Assembly (NCBI GenBank): GCA_016235595.1
Contig: JACRJX010000039.1
Coordinates: 1 to 64,000, forward strand
Direction of reading: 5' to 3'
Source of the DNA: Verrucomicrobiota bacterium
GTDB taxonomy: Bacteria > Verrucomicrobiota > Verrucomicrobiia > CAIQCK01
DNA: 64,000 nucleotides
Below, in pieces: positions 45,184 through 53,758 of the stretch; position 1 is the first letter of the stretch; the number at the start of each line of letters is the position of its first letter. A program made the translations under genes and the position numbers. Below the pieces are notes generated by a model that was not told where the DNA came from, did not search any database, and worked only from the letters and a program-made list of their open reading frames with translations.

Positions 45184-46809
45184 TTATTTCCAGTCGTCCG
45201 TGCGGAATGGCGACGCCGGAATACCAGCGCGGTTGAAGAGATTGCAGTCGGGATTGTCGGCCCACCCGTAGCGGACGGCAACGGGCTGCTTCACTTCGAG
45301 TGACTTCACGACCACGGTGTCGCCGACGATCTTCGCGTAGGCCCGATGCCATTGCTTGTCGGCTCCGGCGACGGCAAAGCCGCGAATCTGGCCAAAGCCG
45401 CCCTCCGGCAATGTGGTGGAAGGCCAATCCTCACGCGGAGTGACCAGCGCCTCGCCGATCTTGACGACCAGGCCGCCATCGGTGTGTTTGAACGTGATGG
45501 TCACTTCGCTGTCGTTGATCTTGTGACCGCAGGCGAGCGGGCCGGAGGAGGCGATGCCTTTCTGTTTGTAAACGTCCGCCAGCGCCCACATCGCAAGCCG
45601 CTTGCCGACGTCCTGTTTGTTCACCGGATGAATGTCATCGGCCTCGCCGATGTCGGTGGTGATGGCCATGCCGGTATTCGGCAGCGCGAGCGTCTTCAGC
45701 ATCCCCTCGCGCACGAGCACCCATCCGGTGTCCTCGACGGGCTGCTTCTGCGCTGCATGGAAGTTCGGTAATTGCACCCACGCGAACGGGAAGTCGCCCT
45801 GCCCCCAGCGCGCGCGCCAATCCTTGATCATCGTCGAGAGTTGCAGTTGGTAAAGATGGCCCTGGCCGGCGTTGCTCTCGCCCTGATACCAGATGGCGCC
45901 GCGGATGGCGTAGGGGATCCACGGCGCGATCTTGCCATTGAACAAGGTTGCCGGATGGTGTGAATCGAGTCGCGGCTCCACCGGCGGACGTGGCGCACGC
46001 CGCTTCTTGCCGGCGCCAGACTTGTCTTTCTTCACGGCATCCTTGAACGCGGCGAGTTGTTTCTCGTAGGCAGCCTTCGCCTTGTCAGGATTCCACGTGG
46101 CCTGCCTCTTCTCCCAGCTTTCAAACAGCGGCTTCAACTCGGCGAAATCCTTCTGCGCCTGCAGGCTTGTCCACGCCTCCACCGGCGTGCCGCCGACGGA
46201 CGAGTTGATGAGGCCGACCGGCACGCCGAGTTTGCGGTGCAGATCGCGGCCAAAGAAATAAGCCGTGGCCGAGAAACCGCCGACCGTGTCCGGGCTGCAC
46301 AGCTCCCACTGGCCTTTGCCTTTTTCCTGCGGCGTCGGCGACGCGCTGGAGGACTCGCGGAAATGGCGAATCTTCGGCAGATTGGCCGCGGCCTTCTCCT
46401 TGTCGAAATCCTTCGCGCGATTCACCGTCATCGCCATGTTCGACTGCCCGGAGCAAAGCCAGACTTCGCCGACGAGGATGTCTGTGACCCGTGACTCGGG
46501 ATTCGTGGCTCGCGAGCGGACGGTGAGAGTCCGGGCCTCCGTAGAAACGGGCATCGGGTTGAGTCTCACCATCCATTTGCCGTTTGCATCGGCCTTGGCT
46601 GTCTTCTTCTGGCCGGCAAAATCCACTGTCACCTCCTCGCCCGGTTCGGCCCATCCCCAGACCGGCACGGGCGTGTCGGCTTGCAACACCATGTGGTCGG
46701 AGAAGATCGCCGGCAACGTCACATCGGCCACGGCGCGCGGCGCGAGCAATGCAACGGCGGCCAGCAGGGAAATTCCGAGAGTCAATTCAAGTCGGCGGGT
46801 TCGCTTCAT
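45184..46809 (-). CDS. Sialate O-acetylesterase family protein, copy 2
   Basis: 541 residues, same plan as copy 1: signal peptide (LGISLLAAVALLAPRAVA), VTLPAIFSDHMVLQAD, VWGWAEPGEEV, LCSGQSNMAMTV (nucleophile Ser), NSSVGGTPVEAW, GAIWYQGESNAGQGH and EADDIHPVNKQDVGKRLA. A Lys-rich loop (KDKSGAGKKRRAPRPP) is inserted in the middle. The first 150 residues are far more alike between the two copies than the rest, suggesting duplication with later divergence or partial conversion. First gene of the minus-strand glycan set. Confidence 0.93.
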   Translation of the reverse strand: MKRTRRLELTLGISLLAAVALLAPRAVADVTLPAIFSDHMVLQADTPVPVWGWAEPGEEVTVDFAGQKKTAKADANGKWMVRLNPMPVSTEARTLTVRSRATNPESRVTDILVGEVWLCSGQSNMAMTVNRAKDFDKEKAAANLPKIRHFRESSSASPTPQEKGKGQWELCSPDTVGGFSATAYFFGRDLHRKLGVPVGLINSSVGGTPVEAWTSLQAQKDFAELKPLFESWEKRQATWNPDKAKAAYEKQLAAFKDAVKKDKSGAGKKRRAPRPPVEPRLDSHHPATLFNGKIAPWIPYAIRGAIWYQGESNAGQGHLYQLQLSTMIKDWRARWGQGDFPFAWVQLPNFHAAQKQPVEDTGWVLVREGMLKTLALPNTGMAITTDIGEADDIHPVNKQDVGKRLAMWALADVYKQKGIASSGPLACGHKINDSEVTITFKHTDGGLVVKIGEALVTPREDWPSTTLPEGGFGQIRGFAVAGADKQWHRAYAKIVGDTVVVKSLEVKQPVAVRYGWADNPDCNLFNRAGIPASPFRTDDWK

Positions 46810-47180
46810 GGTTTCGGTTCCTTGTTCTTGCTTCAGATTCACTTTGAAATATCAGAGGTTGCGCATCGTCTCTCTGCGCCTGCCAGAAATCAAGTCTGCC
46901 TCGCAAATAGGGAAGGCGCGTGGCCAGCGGCGAGAAAAACGGAGCGTGAGAACGGAGATCCTCCTGAATGCGCCAGCCGGATTTCAATCTGACCCACGAT
47001 CCGGAAAACAGCTTCGTTGCAATTCCAGCGAAAACGGTTAATAGTTCATCTAGTTGGCAGTGTTTTGCAGTGAGTCGGTGGATCGTCAAGCGGCCTTCGA
47101 ACAGCCGGTGATAATCCGAAACCCGAACGTCGGGAACAGTCACCGCTGAACTCTCCAAGCGAAACAAAAGAGAAAGCACA
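46810..47180. other. 371-base intergenic region between divergent genes
   Basis: It contains the 89-base conserved leader of esterase copy 2 (46810-46898). On the other side is the long untranslated leader of the RRM gene. A weak candidate promoter, TTGCAA (47017) with TAATAG about 16 bases on, would give a leader of roughly 130 bases, as is common for cold-inducible RNA-binding genes. Nothing else recognised. Confidence 0.5.
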
Positions 47181-47561
47181 ATGGCTACAAAGTTGTTCGT
47201 CGGCAACCTGTCGTTCAACACCACTGAAGGAGACATTCTGGAGCTGTTCAAAACGGCCGGCAATGTCACATCCTGCGCCCTCATCCTGGACAAGATGACC
47301 AACAAGTCCCGCGGGTTCGCATTCGTTGAAATGGCTTCCCAGGAAGAAGCCACCAAAGCGATCGCCGAGCTCAACGGCAAGGAGCTTGATGGTCGCGCTC
47401 TGAACGTCAGCGAAGCCCGTCCTCGCGAAGAACGCCCCCGCGGCGGTGGCGGCGGCTTTGGCGGCGGTCATGGTGACGGCGGTCGCGGCTTCGGCGGTGG
47501 CGGTGGCGGTCACGGCTACGGTGGCGGCCACGGTGGCAGCCGCGGCAGTCGCCGCTCCTGA
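47181..47561 (+). CDS. RRM-type RNA-binding protein with Gly-rich tail
   Basis: 126 residues. One RNA recognition motif (1-80) with RNP2 LFVGNLSF and RNP1 SRGFAFVEM, followed by a Gly/Arg/His-rich tail (GGGGGFGGGHGDGGRGFGGG). It resembles cyanobacterial and verrucomicrobial Rbp proteins, often cold-induced RNA chaperones. The overlapping minus-strand ORF 47046-47687 is a shadow of the Gly repeats. Confidence 0.95.
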   Translation: MATKLFVGNLSFNTTEGDILELFKTAGNVTSCALILDKMTNKSRGFAFVEMASQEEATKAIAELNGKELDGRALNVSEARPREERPRGGGGGFGGGHGDGGRGFGGGGGGHGYGGGHGGSRGSRRS

Positions 47562-47778
47562 CCCCGTGTGGTTGTCAGCAAGCTCGCTCTTTAAGAGCAG
47601 GATGCCCGGCATCCCGGCAGGGAACGTTTCGGCCCGGAAGAGGTCTGCAATCCGGAATCGAGATATGCCCCACAGTATTGTTCGCACATCCTGACCGGAT
47701 CAGTTAATGTTGCGTGTCGGCGGGGAAACCAATTATTCCGCCGGCCAGAATAACCCGCAGATGAAAGGCATCCCAATC

Positions 47779-47904
47779 ATGGGCGATAAATCTCCCAAAG
47801 CGGTTCACAAGCAGTCGTCGCAGAAACAGGCCAAAGCCGACCAGGCAAAACAACAGAAACAGCAGGCAGTGTTTGCCAAACAGTCGGCCAACAAAAAGAA
47901 ATAG
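47779..47904 (+). CDS. Tiny Lys/Gln-rich protein (MGDKSPK family)
   Basis: 41 residues: MGDKSPKAVHKQSSQKQAKA followed by a Lys/Gln/Ala helix. Short proteins starting MGDKSPK with a lysine-rich tail are widespread and uncharacterised. AAAGG sits about 10 bases before ATG 47779. The track's start at 47707 adds a non-conserved segment. Possibly nucleic-acid- or ribosome-binding (inference from charge). Confidence 0.75.
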   Translation: MGDKSPKAVHKQSSQKQAKADQAKQQKQQAVFAKQSANKKK

Positions 47905-47985
47905 CAGCCCTCCCACCCCGCGGATCGCATTCCATTCGTTCGCAGCGTGGATGGAAGGGTCCGGCGAATCGAGTCGGCACTGACG

Positions 47986-48552
47986 ATGACTACCATATTA
48001 TCCACGGAATTCAGGCGTGGCATCACCCTGATGCTGGATGGCGTTCCCCACATGATCGAAAGCCTGCGCACTTCCGGCACCGCGCAAACCCGGCACAAGA
48101 TGCACGTCCGGGTGCGGAACTTGAACACGAACCGCGTCGTTGAGCGATTGTTTTCCGAGAACGAACGCGTGATTGTCGCTGATCTGGAAACCCGCATGGT
48201 TCAACTGAGTTACCATCAGGATGACAAGTTTGTGTTCACCGACTCCGAAACCTACGACGAAGTGACCATGACGGCCGATCAAGTCGGCGAACGTCACTGT
48301 TTTCTAAAGGAGAACGAGGCATACAAAGCCTTCTACCTCGAAGGCAAGCTGCTCGACATCGAGCTTCCCGAAAACGTGGTGTTGAAGGTCATCGAGACTG
48401 CCTCTCCGCAAAAGGGAGGTTCGCAATCCTCTTTCAAGACCTCAAAACTCGAGGGCGGACTGGAGGTCATGGTGCCTCTGTTTATCGGGCCGGGCGACTT
48501 GATCCGCGTGGACACGGCAGAGCGAACATACATCTGCAAGGTGGCGGAGTAG
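47986..48552 (+). CDS. Elongation factor P-like protein lacking the modified lysine
   Basis: 188 residues with the three-domain EF-P layout: STEFRRGITLMLDGVPHMIESL, HVRVRNLNTNRVVERLFSENERV, TYDEVTMTADQVGE and C-terminal KLEGGLEVMVPLFIGPGDLIRVDT (EF-P signature GLxVxVPxFIxxGDxIxVDT). In classical EF-P the tip loop reads PGKGxA with a modified Lys that stabilises P-site tRNA during polyproline synthesis. Here the loop is TSGTAQTRHKM, with no Lys at that place. It is probably a paralog, with a canonical efp elsewhere. Start 47986 is preferred to 47947. Confidence 0.87.
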   Translation: MTTILSTEFRRGITLMLDGVPHMIESLRTSGTAQTRHKMHVRVRNLNTNRVVERLFSENERVIVADLETRMVQLSYHQDDKFVFTDSETYDEVTMTADQVGERHCFLKENEAYKAFYLEGKLLDIELPENVVLKVIETASPQKGGSQSSFKTSKLEGGLEVMVPLFIGPGDLIRVDTAERTYICKVAE

Positions 48553-48703
48553 CCAAAGCAGAAGAGCCGGCAAGCCGACTCTTGGCGTCCGTCTGACATT
48601 GTCGTTGTCACTGGTGTCACGGATTGTCACCGGGATCGCTCCGTGGTTTCGCCAGACGGCAGTCTTGCCGGCTGGACGCGGTTGTGTTACTCGAAGGAAC
48701 GTC

Positions 48704-49564
48704 ATGCCCGGCAAGAGCTATCCTCGCCGTCTCTATCTGCCTCCGGCTGGCCGGCCCCGCTGGTTGCCGCGCAACCCCGATGCATGGGACCTGCTTTATC
48801 TTTCGTGGGGCCAGCGATGGTTTGGCGACAGTCCCATCCCGGTTGCCATGCACGATGGGTGGGTGTATGTGGTCATTCTGGAGGGCACGCCGACCTTGGT
48901 GACCGGCGACGGTCTGGTGGAAATGCGGACCGGCAGTGTCCTCATCATCCATCCCGACTGCGCGTATGGCTGGACCGACTCGCCGCGCCGTTCAAGCCGG
49001 ATTCTGACATGGCTGTGGCGCTCGGCTCCCGCGCTCGCCTCCCTCCAGCCGCCACGGGGCGGTTTCCGCCGCTTCGAACTGGACCGCGCCACTCTGCGCA
49101 GGCTCGCTGCGCTGCACGTGAACTGTGTCCGTGAAGTCGCGACGCCCGACGAGGCCGCCGTCCTGTCGCTGCACTGCGCGCGGCTGGAATTGGACATCGC
49201 CCTGGCGCGCGCTGAAAACCGTCCGCCCGAGGTGGACTCGCGTTATCGGATGAAGCTGGCGCTGGAGTTTCTGCGCAACAATCCCGCCGAGCGCCAGCCG
49301 GCGCAGCGTCTGTGCGAATACCTGCAAGTGACGCCCGCGGCCCTCAACGAGCTTTTCCGCCAGCACAGCGGCGAGAACGCCCGGAGCTTCCTGCTTCGCT
49401 GGCGGATGGAGCTGGCTCGCGTGAAACTGCGCGACGGGCGGTTGCCGGCCAAGCAGGTGGCGTTCGAGTTGGGCTACCGTCACGCGAACGATTTCAGCCG
49501 CGCGTTCAAACGGTTCTTTGGCGTCACCGCACGCAAAGTAGCAGCACCGGGCAAAGCCGGCTAA
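48704..49564 (+). CDS. AraC-family transcriptional regulator
   Basis: 286 residues. An N-terminal cupin-like effector domain (VYVVILEGTPTLVTGDGLVEM, GSVLIIHPDCAYGW) precedes a C-terminal double helix-turn-helix: RLCEYLQVTPAALNELFRQH and KQVAFELGYRHANDFSRAFKRFFG (AraC signature). AAGGA lies just before ATG 48704; the ORF extension to 48599 is unlikely. It directly precedes the exported oxidoreductase/TIM barrel/DUF1080 locus, 72 bases away on the same strand, and is its probable sugar-responsive activator. Confidence 0.9.
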   Translation: MPGKSYPRRLYLPPAGRPRWLPRNPDAWDLLYLSWGQRWFGDSPIPVAMHDGWVYVVILEGTPTLVTGDGLVEMRTGSVLIIHPDCAYGWTDSPRRSSRILTWLWRSAPALASLQPPRGGFRRFELDRATLRRLAALHVNCVREVATPDEAAVLSLHCARLELDIALARAENRPPEVDSRYRMKLALEFLRNNPAERQPAQRLCEYLQVTPAALNELFRQHSGENARSFLLRWRMELARVKLRDGRLPAKQVAFELGYRHANDFSRAFKRFFGVTARKVAAPGKAG

Positions 49565-49636
49565 TGCTAGCAGTTTGTTGTTCCACGCGCCCGGTCGTGT
49601 GGCTATGAAAGCGCCCACTCAATCACCACGACGACC

Positions 49637-51001
49637 ATGAGCCACATTCATCTCCCCCTCACCCGACGTTCGTTCCTCCGCCGCGCCTCCGCCGCCATCG
49701 CAGGCATCGCCGGCGCGCCCACCATCCTGCCCACATCGGTGTTCGGCGCCAACGCGCCCAGCAACCGCGTCACCATCGGCTTCATCGGCTGCGGGCGGCA
49801 GTGCTACTACGCCAACATTCCCGGCTTCCTCAAAGTCGCCGGCGTCCAAGCCGTCGCCGTATGCGACGTGGACTCATGGCGCATGGCGCAGGCGAAGAAG
49901 CTGATCGAGGACACTTGCGCGAAGAAGAAGGATGGCAGCTTCAAAGGCTGCGCGACTTACAAGGACTTCCGGGAACTGCTCGCCGACAAGGGCATTGACG
50001 CGGTGATGATCTCCACACAGGACCATTGGCACGTGCCTATGGCCGTCGCCGCTGTGCGCGCCGGCAAGGACGTGGCGCTGGAGAAGCCGATCACCCGCTA
50101 CATTGACGAGGGCCGCCTGCTCGCCAGCGAGGTCGCGAAGCATAAGCGCGTTTTCCGCGTGGACAGCGAGTTTCGCTCGTTGGAGCCGATGCACCGCGCC
50201 GCTGAATTGGTCCGCAACGGCCGCATCGGCAAGGTCCGCGTCGTCCGCACCGGCTCGCCCAAGGAGCAGTTTCCCGACGAACCCGAAACGGTGACCGAGC
50301 CGCCCGCGAACCTCGACTACGATCTCTGGCTCGGCCCCGCGCCGAAGGTCCCCTACATGCAGAAGCGCGTCCACACGCCGCAGAACCTCAAGAGCCGTCC
50401 CGGCTGGATGCGCAGCCTCGATTACTGCGACGGCATGATCACCAACTGGGGCACCCACCTCAACGACATCGGCCAGTGGGGCGCCGGCACCGAGCGCACC
50501 GGCCCCGTCGAGATTAAGGCCACGGGCAAATTCCACGATGGCAAAGTTTGGAACGTGCTGGAGAGCTTCGACGCTTGGTACAAATTCGCCAACGGCATCG
50601 AGCTGTTCTACCAGATGGGCGAACCTCACGTCCGCTTCGAGGGCGACAAAGGCTGGATCCACGTCAACTATATGGCCAGCAAGCTCTCGCCCGAGCGGCT
50701 CAAAGCCAGCGACCCAGCGATCCTCAAGGAGAAAATCGGCCCCGAAGAACTGCACTTCCCGCTCAAGAGCGAGAAGCAGGATTTCATAGACGCCGTGCGT
50801 TCGCGCGGACAAACACTGGAGGACGAGGAAGTCGGCCAGCGCACCACCTCGCTCTGCCACCTCGCCCATATCGCCATCCAGCTCGGCGGAGTGAAACTCG
50901 CGTGGGACCCCGACAAGGAAGTGTTCGCCCACAACGACGACGCCAACAAACTGGCCAAGCGTCCGCCGATGCGCGCGCCATGGAGCTTTGACAAACTATG
51001 A
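49637..51001 (+). CDS. Tat-exported Gfo/Idh/MocA oxidoreductase
   Basis: 454 residues. Tat signal TRRSFLRRASAAIAGIAGAP; Rossmann loop VTIGFIGCGRQ; ISTQDHWHVPMAVAAVRAGKDVALEKPI (catalytic Lys in EKP); ITNWGTHLNDIGQWG (catalytic His). Folded export by Tat allows it to carry a tightly bound NAD(P), as in glucose-fructose oxidoreductase. Likely oxidises a glycoside hydroxyl (C3) in the periplasm. Its ATGA overlaps the start of the TIM-barrel gene by 4 bases, so the two products probably work together. Confidence 0.94.
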   Translation: MSHIHLPLTRRSFLRRASAAIAGIAGAPTILPTSVFGANAPSNRVTIGFIGCGRQCYYANIPGFLKVAGVQAVAVCDVDSWRMAQAKKLIEDTCAKKKDGSFKGCATYKDFRELLADKGIDAVMISTQDHWHVPMAVAAVRAGKDVALEKPITRYIDEGRLLASEVAKHKRVFRVDSEFRSLEPMHRAAELVRNGRIGKVRVVRTGSPKEQFPDEPETVTEPPANLDYDLWLGPAPKVPYMQKRVHTPQNLKSRPGWMRSLDYCDGMITNWGTHLNDIGQWGAGTERTGPVEIKATGKFHDGKVWNVLESFDAWYKFANGIELFYQMGEPHVRFEGDKGWIHVNYMASKLSPERLKASDPAILKEKIGPEELHFPLKSEKQDFIDAVRSRGQTLEDEEVGQRTTSLCHLAHIAIQLGGVKLAWDPDKEVFAHNDDANKLAKRPPMRAPWSFDKL

Positions 51002-51852
51002 GAACCTGCATTCTTGCCTCCGTCATTGCGCTGACAGCCATAGTGGCAAACGCCGAGACGAATCCGTTCTTCGTTTTCGACAACGGCTTGCGCGGCGAAA
51101 ACCTCAAGACCATCGAGTCGCAGTTGGACCTCGCGAAGGAGATCGGTTTCGCGGGACTTGCGTGGCGCACCGACGCGCCTGAGCGCGTCAAACAGGTCCT
51201 CGACGGTTGCCGGCAGCGCGGAATGAAATGCTTCGTCATCTACGCCAACCTCGAACTCAAGGACGGCAAGCTGGTTTACAAACCGGAGTTGAAGGAGATC
51301 ATCGCGCTCTGCAAAGGCACCGACACGATGATCTGGCCAAACATGACCAGCAAGCAGTTCAAAAACTCCGACCCCGCCGGCGACGACATCGCCGTGGCCG
51401 GCCTGCGAGAGCTGGCGGACCTCTGCGAGGCCAACGGCCTCCGCATCGCCATCTACCCGCACGTCAACATGTGGGTCCACCGCGTCGAGGACGCGTTGCG
51501 CGTCGTCAAGAAGGTGAACCGCAAGAACGTCGGCCTGACATTCAACCTTTGCCATGCGTTGCTGGACGAAGCCGAGGCGCGCATCCCGGCGCTCATCGAA
51601 GAGGCCGCGCCACACATGTTCGTGGCCACCATCAACGGAGCCGACAGCGGCGCGTCGAAGAAGGAAATGCCGCGCATCATCCAGACGCTCGACAAGGGCA
51701 CCTACGACGTGGGCATCGTATTGAAGAAGCTCAAGGCCGTCGGCTTCAAAGGCCCGATCGGCCTTCAGTGCTACAACATCAAGGGCGACCCCAAAACGCT
51801 GCTGACCGGTTCAATGGCTGCTTGGCGAAAGATGTCAAACCTGCTTAAGTAA
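50998..51852 (+). CDS. Exported sugar phosphate isomerase/epimerase-like TIM barrel
   Basis: 284 residues with a short signal peptide (MRTCILASVIALTAIVANA). The AP-endonuclease-2-like TIM barrel has KEIGFAGLAWRTDAPE, DLCEANGLRIAIYPHVNMWV (Glu/His), VGLTFNLCHALLDEAE (metal-site His), HMFVATINGADSG and GPIGLQCYNIKGD. Secreted members near Gfo/Idh genes act on oxidised sugars (isomerase, hydratase or lyase). Translationally coupled to the upstream oxidoreductase gene. Confidence 0.9.
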   Translation: MRTCILASVIALTAIVANAETNPFFVFDNGLRGENLKTIESQLDLAKEIGFAGLAWRTDAPERVKQVLDGCRQRGMKCFVIYANLELKDGKLVYKPELKEIIALCKGTDTMIWPNMTSKQFKNSDPAGDDIAVAGLRELADLCEANGLRIAIYPHVNMWVHRVEDALRVVKKVNRKNVGLTFNLCHALLDEAEARIPALIEEAAPHMFVATINGADSGASKKEMPRIIQTLDKGTYDVGIVLKKLKAVGFKGPIGLQCYNIKGDPKTLLTGSMAAWRKMSNLLK

Positions 51853-51873
51853 CCGGCAGCCCGCGAGAATATT

Positions 51874-52599
51874 ATGAAACCTCTGCCCAAGTCTCTGGCG
51901 CTTGCACTCCTCACCCTGATCCCCGCCCTGCCCCTCCTGGCAGCCGACCCGCCGAACACGCTGACCGCCGAAGAAAAGGCCGCTGGCTGGCAGTTGCTTT
52001 TCGACGGCAAATCGCTCGCCGGCTGGCGCGCCTACAAGACGCCCAAAGGCACGGGTGAGATCGGCCCCGGCTGGAAAGTTGAAAACGGCCTGTTGAAAAA
52101 ACTCGTCGGTGTCAAAGGCGGCGACATCATCACTGTGAAGCAGTATGACGACTTCGAACTGACGTGGGAGTGGCGCATTGAGAAAGGCGGCAACAACGGC
52201 GTGAAGTATCTCGTTACCGAGCAACGGCCCTCCGCGCCCGGCCACGAGTATCAGATGCTCGACGATGAGTTCGAGAAGTGGGCCAAGAAACCCGCGAAGG
52301 ACCACACGGCCTCGTTTTATGAAGTGTTGCCGCCGGTGGCGGACAAGGGCTACAAGCCGGCGGGCGAATGGAACTGTTCCCGAATCCTGCTAAAGGGCAA
52401 CCACGTGGAGCACTGGCTAAACGGCAAGAAGGCCATCGAATACGAACTCGGCAGCGACACTGTCAAAGCCGCCGTCGCAGAGAGCAAGTTCAAGAAATAT
52501 CCCGACTTCGGCCAGAAGATCAAAGGCCACATCATGCTGACCGATCACCACGACGAAGCATGGTTCCGCAACATCAAGCTGCGCGAACTCTCGAAGTAA
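51874..52599 (+). CDS. Exported DUF1080 (3-keto-disaccharide hydrolase domain) protein
   Basis: 241 residues with a signal peptide (ALLTLIPALPLLAAD). DUF1080 fold: WQLLFDGKSLAGWRAYKTPKG, GPGWKVENGLLKK, DIITVKQYDDFELTWEWRIEKGGNNGVKYLVTE, GHEYQMLDDEF, AGEWNCSRILLKGNHVEHWLNGKK and GHIMLTDHHDEAWFRNIKLREL. It lies 21 bases after the TIM-barrel gene. Together with the oxidoreductase it forms the core set expected for cleavage of a glycosidic bond after C3 oxidation. Confidence 0.93.
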   Translation: MKPLPKSLALALLTLIPALPLLAADPPNTLTAEEKAAGWQLLFDGKSLAGWRAYKTPKGTGEIGPGWKVENGLLKKLVGVKGGDIITVKQYDDFELTWEWRIEKGGNNGVKYLVTEQRPSAPGHEYQMLDDEFEKWAKKPAKDHTASFYEVLPPVADKGYKPAGEWNCSRILLKGNHVEHWLNGKKAIEYELGSDTVKAAVAESKFKKYPDFGQKIKGHIMLTDHHDEAWFRNIKLRELSK

Positions 52600-52636
52600 C
52601 GGCGACGATGAGAACGACTCAGCCAGAACAACGCTT

Positions 52637-52744
52637 CCTGAATGTGGGAGGGGCCTCAGCGCCCCGACTGTGGCAGCGAAGTCGATGGCTTGGCTATGGC
52701 GGCGCGGGCGCCGTCGGGGCGCTGAGGCCCCTCCCACATTCAGG
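52637..52744. repeat. Interspersed palindromic element, copy B
   Basis: CCTGAATGTGGGAGGGGCCT... (52637-52668) is an exact 32-base inverted repeat of 52713-52744, with 44 bases between. The arms match those of copy A at 45027-45110, but the centre differs. It lies between the DUF1080 and DUF6807 genes. Confidence 0.95.
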
Positions 52745-52769
52745 CGACTGCGTCGGCAGAAGGCGGTTC

Positions 52770-53741
52770 ATGGTGAAAGACCGTTGCTGCGGCGGCGTTT
52801 CAGTCATGGCAATTCTGGTGAGCTTGCTCTGCATCCACGGGTTTGTTGCAGGCGCGGCTGAGAAAACCGCAGCCTCCGCGTTCGGTTGGGAAGCGATGCC
52901 GAACGACACCGGTCTGGTCCTCATCAACAAGGGCACCTCTCTGCCCGTCTGGCGCGCTGTGTGCGACCCCGCGCAGCCGAAGCCCTACATCTACCCGCTC
53001 GCCACGATCGACGGCACCGAACTGACTGCGAACTCTCCCGCCGACCACGTCTGGCACCACAGTCTGTGGTTCGCCTGGAAATACATCAACGGGATCAATT
53101 ACTGGGAAGTGGACAAGAAGACCGGCCTCAGCGCCGGCCGCACCAACATCAAGTCCGCCAGCTTCCGCCGCGGCGATGATTTCTCCGCGCGCGCCGAGAT
53201 GGCCATCGAGTATGCCCCGCCCGGCCAGCCGCCGGTGCTGCGTGAAACGCGCGTGCTGGAATTCATCGCGCCAAGAGCGGATGGCTCGTATGCGATTGAC
53301 TGGGACGCGAAGTTCACCGTCGGCGACGCAGACATCACGCTCGACCGCACGCCGCCCAAGGCCAAGAGCGGCGGTTACGCTGGCTTGTCGCTGCGTTTTC
53401 CAAAGGGAACCACCGGCTGGAGCTTCCTGACAAGCGAGGGCGCGCACAACTCCGACGAAGGCAACGGGAAAAGCGCGCGCTGGGTGGATTTCTCCGGCCC
53501 GACCAAAAAGGGCACGGTCGCCGGCATTGCCGTGTTCGATCATCCAGCCAATCCGCGTTATCCCACGGCATGGTATCTCAACGAGAGCCATCCTTATTTC
53601 AGTCCCGCGCTGATCTACCAGAAACCGATGACATTGAAGGCCGGCGCGACGATGCGGCTGCGCTACCGCGTGCTGGTCCACAACGCCGCCGGCGATGCCG
53701 CCGCGCTCGAACGCTGGTGGAAGTCGTTCACAACAGATTAG
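52770..53741 (+). CDS. Exported DUF6807 (PmoA-like) protein
   Basis: 323 residues with a hydrophobic N-terminus (VMAILVSLLCIHGFVAGAAE), probably a signal peptide. The beta-sandwich DUF6807/PmoA-type domain has YIYPLATIDGTELT followed by DHVWHHSLWFAWKYINGINYW, YAGLSLRFP, WVDFSGPTKKGTVAGIAVFDHPANPRYPTAWYL and LRYRVLVHNA. Members cluster with Gfo/Idh genes; their activity is unknown to me. The track's N-terminal 134 residues are a read-through of the palindrome and upstream gene. AAGG precedes ATG 52770; 52806 is an alternative. Confidence 0.85.
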   Translation: MVKDRCCGGVSVMAILVSLLCIHGFVAGAAEKTAASAFGWEAMPNDTGLVLINKGTSLPVWRAVCDPAQPKPYIYPLATIDGTELTANSPADHVWHHSLWFAWKYINGINYWEVDKKTGLSAGRTNIKSASFRRGDDFSARAEMAIEYAPPGQPPVLRETRVLEFIAPRADGSYAIDWDAKFTVGDADITLDRTPPKAKSGGYAGLSLRFPKGTTGWSFLTSEGAHNSDEGNGKSARWVDFSGPTKKGTVAGIAVFDHPANPRYPTAWYLNESHPYFSPALIYQKPMTLKAGATMRLRYRVLVHNAAGDAAALERWWKSFTTD

Positions 53742-53758
53742 AGAAAGGAACCCCCATC

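Noticed and set aside
47586-47605. GCTCTT-T-AAGAGC dyad after the RRM gene as terminator
   Set aside because: Loop is too small, no T-run follows; chance palindrome more likely.
47046-47687. Minus-strand Ala/Thr-rich ORF of 213 residues
   Set aside because: Low-complexity antisense of the Gly-rich RRM tail.
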